A stretch of 50,150 nucleotides of DNA from Planctomycetota bacterium (GTDB lineage: Bacteria > Planctomycetota > UBA1135 > UBA2386). Of the stretch, positions 34,648 to 45,547 are shown piece after piece. The notes under the pieces are model-generated. The model worked only from the letters and a program-made list of their open reading frames with translations. It was not told where the DNA came from and made no database searches. The stretch spans positions 1 through 50,150 of the forward strand of contig JAEUHR010000002.1 of the NCBI GenBank assembly GCA_016794425.1. The letters are read 5' to 3'. The translations under genes were made by a program, and so were the position numbers. Numbering within the stretch: position 1 is the stretch's first letter; every line of letters begins with the position of its first letter.

Positions 34648-35379
34648 TCAGGGAAGGCGGCGCAGCACGACGACCATCTCGCGTTCGTTGGCGGCGAACT
34701 CGGCCAGCTCGAACGGCGGGAAGCCCGGCCGCGTCTGCAGCGCGCACAGGAACGGCAGGAACTCGGCCTGCGACCAGCAGTGGAAGTGGATCCGGAAGTC
34801 CTGCGCGACCAGTTCCTGCACCTTGGCCGCGACCGCGGCCTCGCCCTCGACCTTGATCGCGAGCCGCACCACCTCTTCGTAGTGCGCCGCGCGCGACACC
34901 GCGGGGCCCTGTTCGTGGTCGCGCACCAGGTGCTCGTAGCTGGTCGCCGGCCGGTCGCGATCGAAGATGTGGCGCTTGTCCGGCACCGACAGGTAGACGA
35001 CGCCACCGGGCCGCACGACGCGCAACAGGTTGCGCAGCGTGCCGATCGGATCCTCGCAGTGTTCGAGGAAGTGGTTCGCAACCACGAAGTCCTGCGTCGC
35101 GTCGGCGACCTTGGCCAGCCGTTCGCCGTCGTCGACGAGGTCGACCTCGACCAGATGGCGGGCCTGCTTCTGCGGGTACATGCGCCGCAGCGCCGCGGTG
35201 TCGGCGATGTCGACGTAGCGGGCGCGGGCCCCCTTCGGCAGCGGCAGCGGGTCCTGCAGCGCGCCGATCTCGAGGCCCTCGCCGCGCAGGTGGCGGTCGG
35301 CGACCGTCAGCCGGCCGAGGTACTGGCGGAACGGCGTCACCAGGCGCTTCGCCAGCCGGCGCAGGTCCAACATGGCCAT
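34648..35379 (-). CDS. class I SAM-dependent methyltransferase
   Basis: A 243-residue methyltransferase. GLEIGALQDPLPLP (about 35-48) is the SAM-binding loop of the surface-polysaccharide type, YVDIAD follows strand 2, DFVVANHFLEHCEDP (about 97-111) is the post-II motif and RVVRPGGVVYLSVPD the next strand. A long region after that (DRPATSYEHLVRDHEQG) resembles polysaccharide-modifying members. The start may be the ATG at 35377-35379 or the one two codons later. It begins the minus-strand run and is divergent from the metal efflux operon across 108 bases. Confidence 0.87.
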   Translation of the reverse strand: MAMLDLRRLAKRLVTPFRQYLGRLTVADRHLRGEGLEIGALQDPLPLPKGARARYVDIADTAALRRMYPQKQARHLVEVDLVDDGERLAKVADATQDFVVANHFLEHCEDPIGTLRNLLRVVRPGGVVYLSVPDKRHIFDRDRPATSYEHLVRDHEQGPAVSRAAHYEEVVRLAIKVEGEAAVAAKVQELVAQDFRIHFHCWSQAEFLPFLCALQTRPGFPPFELAEFAANEREMVVVLRRLP

Positions 35380-35487
35380 GCCATCGGCGCCTCGACGGCG
35401 CCGGCTTGAGCGGCGGTGGCTTGACTCACCGCCGCTGCCTGTCCAGAGTGCTCACGCCTCCGTCTGCCACGGCCGAAAGACCCGCCG

Positions 35488-35922
35488 ATGCCCCGCCCCA
35501 CCCTCCAGCTGCTGTTGCGCACCCTCGCGGTGCTCGCACTGCTGGTGCTGGGCCTCGGGCTGCCTCGGATCCTGGTGCTGTGCGAACACGACGACGGCGC
35601 GGCGACGCTGGCGTTCGCGCATGCGGCCGGCAGCTGCTGCCACGATCCGACCGCGCCGGGCACCGAGCACGCACCGGACCAGCCGGGTGAAGCCACGCGC
35701 GGCCACGAACACTGCGACCACGACGACCTCGCGGTCGAACTGGCGCCGGCACCGCGGCCCGCTGCGCCGGCGGTGCCGACCGCAGCGCCGACCACGTGGT
35801 GCACGCCGCAGGACGTGCCGAAGCCGGCGCACGAGCGCGCCGTGGTGCGGCCGCCGGCGACCGGGCCACCGCGGCCCGACCCGCAGTTGCGCCTGCGCGC
35901 GACGACCCTGCTGCTGCTGTGA
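35488..35922 (+). CDS. small Cys/His-rich exported protein of the metal efflux operon
   Basis: A 144-residue protein with an N-terminal hydrophobic segment at about 8-31, then clusters of likely metal ligands: LCEHDDG (Cys32, His34), GSCCHD (Cys50, Cys51, His52) and HEHCDHDD (His73, His75, Cys76, His78). A Pro/Ala-rich linker and a hydrophobic Leu-rich C-terminus follow. Small proteins of this type often open heavy-metal RND operons and may sense or bind the metal. It is the first gene of the run to 42326; 91 bases separate it from the outer-membrane component. Confidence 0.8.
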   Translation: MPRPTLQLLLRTLAVLALLVLGLGLPRILVLCEHDDGAATLAFAHAAGSCCHDPTAPGTEHAPDQPGEATRGHEHCDHDDLAVELAPAPRPAAPAVPTAAPTTWCTPQDVPKPAHERAVVRPPATGPPRPDPQLRLRATTLLLL

Positions 35923-36013
35923 CGGAACGGACCCGCGCGCCCGCGGCTCCGCGGTGCTGCGCGTACTCGGCCGCCGAGGCCCGGTCCCGCTCCCGTTCCG
36001 TTCCGCCCGCAGC

Positions 36014-37357
36014 ATGCACCGACACACCGTTCCCGCCGTCCTGCTCTGTGCCGTCGCCGCCGCCTGCCACGGCTACGCGCCGGCGCCGGTCGACCTGCAC
36101 GCCCACCTGCGTGCGTTCGCGGCGCGGCTGCCGGACCCGACCGCGGCCCCGCCCGACGCGGCGCCGCCGCGGCCCGGTGCGTTCGACCTGCGCGACGGCA
36201 TCGACCGCCGCGAGGCGGCGACGCTGGCGATCTGGTTCCACCCCGACTGCCGGCTGGCGCGGCGCCGCGCCGGCGCGGCCCAAGTCGCGCGCGACGAGGC
36301 CGGCCGCTGGCACGACCCGACGCTCGACGTCGACGCGGCGCGGATCCTCGAGTCGGTGCCGCACCCGTGGCTGCTGGCCGCGGGCATCGGCCTCTCGCTG
36401 CCGCTGTCGGGCCGGCTCGACGGCGAGCGCGCGCTGGCGGCGGCCGAACTCGACGCGGCGGTGGTCGCCGCGCGCATCGCCGAGGCCGATGCCGTGCACG
36501 GCGCCGACCTCGCGTTCGCGCGCCGCGCCGCCGCCGAGCGCCGCGCCGCCGTGCTGCGCGAACTCGGCGAACGGCTCGGCGAGCTCGAGGCGATCGCGCA
36601 GCGGCTGGCCGCGGCCGGGGAGCGCACGGCGCTCGAGGCGCGCGCGTTCACGCTCGAACGGCTCGCGCGCGCAGCGGAGCTGGCGCAGGCCGAACACGCG
36701 GCCGCCGCGGCGACGCTGGCGCTGAAGCGCTGCCTCGGCCTGCACCCCGAGGCGCGCGTCGAGTTCACGACCGAGGCCGAGCTGCCGCTGCAGATCGACG
36801 CCACCGACCAGCGCCAGGAACGGCTGCTGACCGGCCCGCGGCTCGCGGCAGCGCAGCACGCGCACGCGGTCGCCGAGCGCCGCCTCGCGCTCGCAGTCGC
36901 CGCGCAGTGGCCCGACCTGCAGCTCGGTCCCGGCTGGCAGGAAGAGGACGCAGAGCCGCGCGCGGCGCTCGGCATCTCGCTGCCGCTGCCGCTGTTCGCC
37001 GGCAACACGCCGGCGATCCGCCGCGCCGAGGCCGACCGCGAGACCACAGCCGAGGCGCTGCGCACGAGCCTCGAGCAGGCGCTGCACGACCTCGCCGCCG
37101 CCGAACTCGCGCTCTGCGCGGCGCGCGAGCAGCGCGACCTCGTGCGCGAAGGTCTGCTGCCCACCGCCTGGCAGCAGGTCGCCGACGGCCGCCGGCTGGC
37201 CGAACTCGGCGAACTGCAGCCGCTGCTGCTGCTCGACGCGCTGGTGCGCGCCCACGACGCGGCCTTGCAGGCGATCGCCGCCGACCTCGCGGTCGCCGAA
37301 GCCACCGCGGCCGTCAACCACCTGTTCTGGAACCCGCCCGCCGAGGACCGCCGATGA
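36014..37357 (+). CDS. TolC-like outer-membrane efflux lipoprotein
   Basis: A 447-residue outer-membrane factor of the CusC/CzcC group. The lipobox VAAAC is at about residues 14-18. Two internally similar helical-hairpin regions follow, one at about 150-235 and one at about 290-435, rich in Ala, Glu and Arg heptads (AERRLALAVAAQWPDLQLGP; GISLPLPLF, a typical family strand). It forms the exit duct of the tripartite pump. The stop overlaps the adaptor start by four bases (ATGA). Confidence 0.93.
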   Translation: MHRHTVPAVLLCAVAAACHGYAPAPVDLHAHLRAFAARLPDPTAAPPDAAPPRPGAFDLRDGIDRREAATLAIWFHPDCRLARRRAGAAQVARDEAGRWHDPTLDVDAARILESVPHPWLLAAGIGLSLPLSGRLDGERALAAAELDAAVVAARIAEADAVHGADLAFARRAAAERRAAVLRELGERLGELEAIAQRLAAAGERTALEARAFTLERLARAAELAQAEHAAAAATLALKRCLGLHPEARVEFTTEAELPLQIDATDQRQERLLTGPRLAAAQHAHAVAERRLALAVAAQWPDLQLGPGWQEEDAEPRAALGISLPLPLFAGNTPAIRRAEADRETTAEALRTSLEQALHDLAAAELALCAAREQRDLVREGLLPTAWQQVADGRRLAELGELQPLLLLDALVRAHDAALQAIAADLAVAEATAAVNHLFWNPPAEDRR

Positions 37358-38706
37358 AACCCGTGCCCAGCCTGTGCCTGGCCCTGCTCGCCGCTGCGTG
37401 CAGCAAGCCGGCCGCCGCACCGACCGCCCACCAGGCCGAGACCCCGCCGACGACGAACCGCATCGCGGTGCCGGCGCCGGTGCGCCAGAACCTCGGCATC
37501 CGGTTCCAGCCGGTCGAACGCCGCCGCGTCGCCGCGACGCTGCGGCTCCCCGGCCACTTCGAGCTGCTGCCGCAGGGACGCCACGAGCAGCGCACACCGA
37601 TGGCGGGCCGCGTGACGATCGCCGTGCAGCCGCTGCAGCAGGTGGCGGCCGGCGACGTGCTCTACACGATCGACGCGCCGGAGTGGCGGCGTACGCAGCG
37701 CGAGCTCGGCACGCTCGAGACCGACCTGCAGGTCGTGCGCGCGCGCATCGCGACGATGCAGCCGCTGCTGGCCGCCCACCAGGTGCACGAACAGAGCCTG
37801 CGCGAGGCCGCGGCTGTGATGCAGGACCGCGTGCAGAGCCTCGAGGCAACGCGGCAGAGCGTCGGCGGCCAGGCGCAGGCGATCGCCGACGCGCAGGTGC
37901 AGCTGGCGCAGGTGCGCGCGCAGGCGGCCGAGGCGGCCGAGAAGCACGTCGAGACCGAGGCGACGATCGCCGAGCTGCAGGCCAGCGAACAGGCGCTGCA
38001 GGCGCGGTCGCGGCTCGAACTCGCGTCGGCCGCGGCGATGCTCGGCATCGCGCCCGCGGTGCTGGCCGAACAGTGGCGCACGCTCGGGGCCGTCGCCGTG
38101 CGCGCCGCCGCCGCCGGTGTCGTCGCCTCGCTGCCGGTCGCCAGTGGTGCCTGGGTCGAGGCCCACGAACTCGTGCTGACGATCACCGACCTGTCGCAGG
38201 TGCGGTTCCGCGCCAGCGCGCTGCAGAGCGACCTGCCGCGGCTGCTGCCCGGCCTGCCGGCCGGGATCCAGGGCCCCGGCGACGCACCGCGGCTCGCCGG
38301 CGTGCTGCAGCTCGGCGCCGAGGCCGACCCGACGCAGCGCACGATCGACGTGTTCGTGCAGCCGACCACGATGGCGCCGTTCGCGCGGCCCGGCGTGGCG
38401 GCGTTCGCGGAGATCGAGACGCAGACCGGCGCCGCCGCCGAGCTGGCGGTGCCGCTGGCCGCGGTGATGCAGGACGGCCTCGACCGCGTGCTGTTCCGCC
38501 GCGATCCGAAGGACCCCGACAAGGTGATCCGCGTCGAAGCCGACCTCGGCATCGACGACGGGCGCTGGGTCGAGGTCGCCAGCGGTCTGGTCGACGGCGA
38601 CGAGGTCGTCACCGCCGGCGCCTACGCGCTGATGCTCGCCAGCTCCGGCAGCGCACCGAAGGGCGGCCACTTCCACGCCGACGGCACCTGGCACGAGGAC
38701 CACTGA
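37354..38706 (+). CDS. periplasmic adaptor of heavy-metal RND pump (CusB/CzcB-like)
   Basis: A 450-residue membrane-fusion protein. The lipobox LLAAAC lies near residue 16. It shows a barrel-sandwich half-motif (RHEQRTPMAGRVTIAVQPL, then AAGDVLYTIDAPEW at about 98-111), a long helical hairpin (about 112-225), the second half (VRAAAAGVVASLPVASGAWV) and beta-barrel and membrane-proximal domains. The C-terminus is His-rich (HFHADGTWHEDH, 439-450) and could bind metal. It connects the RND pump and the TolC-like channel. Confidence 0.93.
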   Translation: MKPVPSLCLALLAAACSKPAAAPTAHQAETPPTTNRIAVPAPVRQNLGIRFQPVERRRVAATLRLPGHFELLPQGRHEQRTPMAGRVTIAVQPLQQVAAGDVLYTIDAPEWRRTQRELGTLETDLQVVRARIATMQPLLAAHQVHEQSLREAAAVMQDRVQSLEATRQSVGGQAQAIADAQVQLAQVRAQAAEAAEKHVETEATIAELQASEQALQARSRLELASAAAMLGIAPAVLAEQWRTLGAVAVRAAAAGVVASLPVASGAWVEAHELVLTITDLSQVRFRASALQSDLPRLLPGLPAGIQGPGDAPRLAGVLQLGAEADPTQRTIDVFVQPTTMAPFARPGVAAFAEIETQTGAAAELAVPLAAVMQDGLDRVLFRRDPKDPDKVIRVEADLGIDDGRWVEVASGLVDGDEVVTAGAYALMLASSGSAPKGGHFHADGTWHEDH

Positions 38707-38709
38707 GCG

Positions 38710-41882
<3,173 letters not shown>

Positions 41883-41886
<4 letters not shown>

Positions 41887-42326
41887 ACCGACTGCTGCTC
41901 CCGACGCTCTGCCTGTCGCTGCTGGCCGCCTGCGGCGGCGACGCCCCCGCTCAGCCCGCTGGCCCCACCGGCGGCCAGGCACCGGCCGCAGCCGACCACG
42001 GCCACGGCACGCCGCACCCGCTCGGCGACCTGACGATCGGCGCCCACACGTTCCGCGTCGTGCAGGAAGGCGACCTGCACGCCGGCGCGGAAGCGGTGTT
42101 CACGCTCGAGTTCCCGACCGGCAAGCCGCGCCCGGAGATCGTGCGCGTCTGGGTCGGCGTCGAATCCGGCCAGGGCTCGATGAAGGCGCGCATGATGAAG
42201 GAGGGCAACCGCGAACTGCACAACCACGTCGAGGTGCCGAACACGCTGCCCGAGGGCAGCAAGGTCTGGGTCGAAATCGAGGAGAACGGCCAGAAGGCGC
42301 GCGCCGCGATCGACTGGCACCGTTGA
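41883..42326 (+). CDS. small lipoprotein of the metal efflux operon
   Basis: A 147-residue lipoprotein with lipobox LLAAC at about residues 13-17, a linker with ADHGHGTPHPLG (about 38-48, four His) and a compact beta-domain of about 100 residues (TFRVVQEGDLHAGAEAVFTL, EIVRVWVGVESGQGSMKARM, NELHNHVEV-like strand, KVWVEIEENGQKARAAIDWH). The fold may be immunoglobulin- or CopC-like. Overlap with the pump gene (ATGA) makes it part of the system, perhaps as a metal-binding helper facing the adaptor. Confidence 0.85.
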
Positions 42327-42374
42327 GCCGGTTCGCCTGCGGCATCGGCGCGACGCGCGGCTACGCTGCCGCCG

Positions 42375-43049
42375 ATGCAAGGCAACCCCCCAGGCGTGCT
42401 GCGTCTCGTGCTCGTGCCGGCCCTGCTGACGCTGGTGATCACGGTGCTGCGGCTGGTCGGCCAGATCCAGGGCTGGAACCCGACGATCTTCGGCCGGCCC
42501 GAGGCCGGCGGCGGCGGCGCGGTGCTCGGCATCAGCTGGCTGATCTTCGTATTCGGGCTCTGGTTCGGCATCCGGCTGCAGCGCAGTGGTGCTGGCCCGA
42601 AGGCGCCCGGCCGCGCGCTGCTGACGAGCGTGATCGCGATCGCGGTCGTGTTCGGCGGTATGGCGGCGCTGCAGGCCGCCGGCGTGATGTGGTTCCCCGA
42701 CGAGCAGAACCCCGGTGAACCGCGCGGCCTCGGCTGGATGCTCGGCCTGATGGCGTGCGGCTGCCTGGTCGCGGCGCTGGCGTGGGGCCGCGCCGCGCTG
42801 GTGCTGCTGGTCTACGGCCTGCTGGCGCGCATCCCGGTCGTGATCGTCACGCTGATCGCGCTCGGCCAGGTCGGCTGGACCACGCACTACACGCAGATCC
42901 CGCCGTTCTTCACCAACGTCGCCGAAGCCGACCGCGCGCAGTTCCTGCTGATGCCGCAGCTGACGTTCTGGCCCGGCCTGACGGTGCTGTTCGGCACCGC
43001 GATGGCCAGCCTCGGCGCGCTGCTGTCCGGTCGCAAGCGCGCCGCGTAG
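42375..43049 (+). CDS. integral membrane protein, hypothetical
   Basis: A 224-residue protein with about five transmembrane segments (LVLVPALLTLVITVLRLVG, GISWLIFVFGLWFGI, LTSVIAIAVVFGGMAAL, LGLMACGCLVAALAW, LVLLVYGLLARIPVVIVTLIA). A short loop WTTHYTQIPPFF follows and the C-terminus is SLGALLSGRKRAA. No family is recognised. It lies 48 bases after the efflux operon and may be read with it. Its last 15 codons form the left copy of a 55-bp direct repeat. Confidence 0.8.
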   Translation: MQGNPPGVLRLVLVPALLTLVITVLRLVGQIQGWNPTIFGRPEAGGGGAVLGISWLIFVFGLWFGIRLQRSGAGPKAPGRALLTSVIAIAVVFGGMAALQAAGVMWFPDEQNPGEPRGLGWMLGLMACGCLVAALAWGRAALVLLVYGLLARIPVVIVTLIALGQVGWTTHYTQIPPFFTNVAEADRAQFLLMPQLTFWPGLTVLFGTAMASLGALLSGRKRAA

Positions 43050-43058
43050 CGCCGGCGC
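43004..43058. repeat. 55-bp direct repeat, left copy (3' end of the membrane protein gene)
   Basis: It begins GGCCAGCCTCGGCGCGCTGC and runs over the last 15 codons and stop of the membrane protein gene. The right copy at 43997-44051 differs at one position (T versus G near 43025). The two copies enclose 938 bases carrying one minus-strand gene. The arrangement resembles attL/attR sites at the 3' end of a gene, or a segment duplicated when DNA was inserted. Confidence 0.85.
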
Positions 43059-43082
43059 AGCGCAACCCGGACTGCGCACGCG

Positions 43083-43889
43083 TCAGGGCAGGCTGGCGAA
43101 GTACTGCTGCAGCGCGGCCCGCCGTGCCCGCTCGAACTCGGCCACCCGGTCGCGGCAGGCGAACACCTCGGGCGCCGCGGCGCGCGTGAAGAAGACGATC
43201 GTCTTGCGTGCGATGCCGTCGGGTTCGACCGTCCCGCAGACGGAGTAGCCCCAGTCACGCATCGGCGTGCCGAGGCGGCCCGTCAGCGTCGCCATCATCT
43301 CCTGCTGGTCCCGCTGGTCGCGCTCCGCGCGCTGTCGATGCTGGCGCACGAGTTCCTCGGGATCCGCCGCACCGACGGATGGCTGCTCGCGCGTCAGATA
43401 GTCGCCCGCCTCGACCGCACGCACCAGCGCAGCCCGCGTCAGCTGCCGGTTCTCGCGATGCAACGCGCGCTCCTGTTGGTCGAAGGGACGCAGCAGGGAG
43501 CGAAGCCCGTCGAGCTGCGCCGCATCGAGCTGCTTGCCGAGCGGATTGACGTCGCGATTGCGGACCTCGAACTCCGCGTCGCGCTCGCCGATCGCGGGCG
43601 TTGGGGAATCGGCCGGATGACGTTGCACGAAGTGCGCCAGGTGTCCCTCGAAGGTCCGTTCGGGTGCCGAGGACGTCGGACTCACCGCCACGCTCGGCGC
43701 CTCCTCCCTTTGGTCCGGGGCGCTGCCCTGTTCTGCATCACCGGCGGCCATCGCGCCGGGCGGCGCATTCACGTCGGATGCCGGAGGGTGCGTGACCGCA
43801 CTGGAACCCGGTGCCGCGGTGGCAGCTCGGGTCCACCACCACATCGCGCCCAGCGCGACACCGACGAGCAACAGGAAGACCAAGCGCAT
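43083..43889 (-). CDS. hypothetical exported or membrane-anchored protein enclosed by direct repeats
   Basis: A 268-residue protein with an N-terminal transmembrane or uncleaved signal segment (RLVFLLLVGVALGAMWWW, about 2-19), a Ser/Pro/Ala-rich linker (about 22-75), and a charged helical domain with a long Gln/Glu/Arg-rich stretch (about 140-205). It ends with a small compact part (RLGTPMRDWGYSVCGTVEPDG, then KTIVFFTRAAAPEVFACRD; two Cys). No family is recognised. Its base composition looks somewhat less GC-rich than the surroundings. It lies alone, antisense to its neighbours, between two copies of a 55-bp repeat, and is the only cargo of that segment. Confidence 0.72.
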   Translation of the reverse strand: MRLVFLLLVGVALGAMWWWTRAATAAPGSSAVTHPPASDVNAPPGAMAAGDAEQGSAPDQREEAPSVAVSPTSSAPERTFEGHLAHFVQRHPADSPTPAIGERDAEFEVRNRDVNPLGKQLDAAQLDGLRSLLRPFDQQERALHRENRQLTRAALVRAVEAGDYLTREQPSVGAADPEELVRQHRQRAERDQRDQQEMMATLTGRLGTPMRDWGYSVCGTVEPDGIARKTIVFFTRAAAPEVFACRDRVAEFERARRAALQQYFASLP

Positions 43890-43996
43890 GGGAATCCGAC
43901 TCTCAGCACCCGCGGCAGGTCAGCGTATGGGCTGGCTGCGAGAACGGAAGCTCCTGGACCGAGCCTGCGCCAACTGCCGAACCCAATCGGACGGTC

Positions 43997-44051
43997 GGCC
44001 AGCCTCGGCGCGCTGCGGTCCGGTCGCAAGCGCGCCGCGTAGCGCCGGCGC
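43997..44051. repeat. 55-bp direct repeat, right copy
   Basis: Matches 43004-43058 at 54 of 55 positions. Here it is not part of a gene: it lies between the start side of the enclosed minus-strand gene and the stop of the beta-helix gene at 44053. The bases CGTCAG follow both here and near 43079, where each minus-strand gene ends. The gap 43890-44052 otherwise holds nothing I can name except the probable promoter of the enclosed gene. Confidence 0.85.
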
Positions 44052-44052
44052 G

Positions 44053-45309
44053 TCAGTGCGCGTAGACGCGCACGTCGCAGTTCGAGGTGCGCACGCCGTG
44101 CACCGGATCCCAGGTGCCGGCCTGCGCCAGGAACGGCACGCCTTCGAGGCCGAGCAGCCACGCCGGCACGAACGTCACCGTGCACTGACCGGCGCCGTCC
44201 AGCACACCGACCATCGCGCCGCCGGTCGTCAGGTCGATCAACAGGTCGGGCACCACCAGCGACGACAACGCCGGCCGGAAGCCGACGATCAGGAAGAACA
44301 TCGCGTTCGGCACCAACCCGTCGTAGGTCACGGTCAGCGGCTGCAGCGCGTCGGTTTCGCCGTTCGGCAGGTAGCTGGCGTTGACTGCGAGCCGCGGCGC
44401 CGCGCCGGCCGGCACGAACGTGAAGCCGTTGGTCGTCGCCGCGCCGGCCGTGGCCGGCAGCAGCGTGACGCCGTCGTGCACGGCGACGTTGCCGGCGACG
44501 CGCTGCACCGCGTAGCCGACCGCCGTGTGCGCCGCGGTGCCGAAGCCCGCCGGCATACCGCCCTGCAGCACCGGCCACTGCCCGCCGACGACGCGCACGG
44601 TGCCGGTGTTCAGCACCACGGCGTGGCCGCCCATGCCCTTGGCCAGGGGCAGCGCATGGCCCGCGGCGCCGCCGTAGCAGGTACTGTCGAACAGCAGCGC
44701 GGTGGCGCCGAGCACCGACACGCCGGCGCCACCTTGTGTCCAGCCGGTGACGTTGTCGTCGGTCGCGCCGCCGAGGAACGCACAGCCGCTGGCGACCAGC
44801 ACCGCGGCGGCCTGCACGTCGGCGCCGGCACCGGCCTGCACGGTCCACGGGCCGGTGTAGCTGCCGATGCCGCCGAGGAACGAACAGCGCGACGCGTGCA
44901 GCAGCATGCCGGCCGACAGGTGCACGGCTGCGCTGCCCTGTTCGCCGTCGGCGCCGAGCACCTGGCAGTCGTTCAGCAGCACCGCGCCCGGACCGACGAG
45001 CCAGAGGCCCGGCCGTTCGCTCGCAGGCGGCGCCGCCAGGCGCAGGCCCGAGAGCAGCACGCAGCCGCCCGCGGGCACGCCGAGCACCTCGGCGCCGGCC
45101 ACCGTCGTGATCGCCGAACCGGCGCCGCGGATCGTCAGTGACTTGCCGACGATCGTGCACGCCGAGTAGCTGCCGGCGCGCACCAGGATCGTGTCGCCTT
45201 TGCGCGCCATCTCGATCACCGGCTGCAGATCGCGGCCATGCGTGCCAGGGCCGTTCGCTGCGTCGACTACCCAGATCGTGGGAACCAACACCAAGGCCAG
45301 CCAGCTCAT
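44053..45309 (-). CDS. secreted right-handed beta-helix-like protein
   Basis: A 418-residue exported protein with signal [17 protein letters not shown]. Residues about 25-270 hold pectate-lyase-like coils: [67 protein letters not shown] and [14 protein letters not shown]. The opening [20 protein letters not shown] is typical of repeat proteins of the NosD/PbH1 type. The C-terminal 90 residues ([53 protein letters not shown]) form the end domain seen in secreted proteins of this lineage. The ATG at 45307-45309 has an excellent GAGGAGG about eight bases upstream. Confidence 0.88.
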   Translation of the reverse strand: MSWLALVLVPTIWVVDAANGPGTHGRDLQPVIEMARKGDTILVRAGSYSACTIVGKSLTIRGAGSAITTVAGAEVLGVPAGGCVLLSGLRLAAPPASERPGLWLVGPGAVLLNDCQVLGADGEQGSAAVHLSAGMLLHASRCSFLGGIGSYTGPWTVQAGAGADVQAAAVLVASGCAFLGGATDDNVTGWTQGGAGVSVLGATALLFDSTCYGGAAGHALPLAKGMGGHAVVLNTGTVRVVGGQWPVLQGGMPAGFGTAAHTAVGYAVQRVAGNVAVHDGVTLLPATAGAATTNGFTFVPAGAAPRLAVNASYLPNGETDALQPLTVTYDGLVPNAMFFLIVGFRPALSSLVVPDLLIDLTTGGAMVGVLDGAGQCTVTFVPAWLLGLEGVPFLAQAGTWDPVHGVRTSNCDVRVYAH

Positions 45310-45547
45310 CGGTAACCTCCTCGTCGGCATTCCCGCGGCCGCCATCGGCGTCGTCGGTCACTCGGTCGAGATCGGCGCTGCGGTCCGCGGTTTCGTCTGC
45401 CGAACCTCTCGGCGCGCGCGGGCCTCGGCCCTGAGCCGATCGGTGCCGGTACGAACGCAAGACTTCCCGCATGGACCGGCCCCCTAGGGAGGTTCCCGCA
45501 CCTTGCCGCCGTTGCGCCGGGCGGGGCCGCGCGGCGACACTCCGCCG

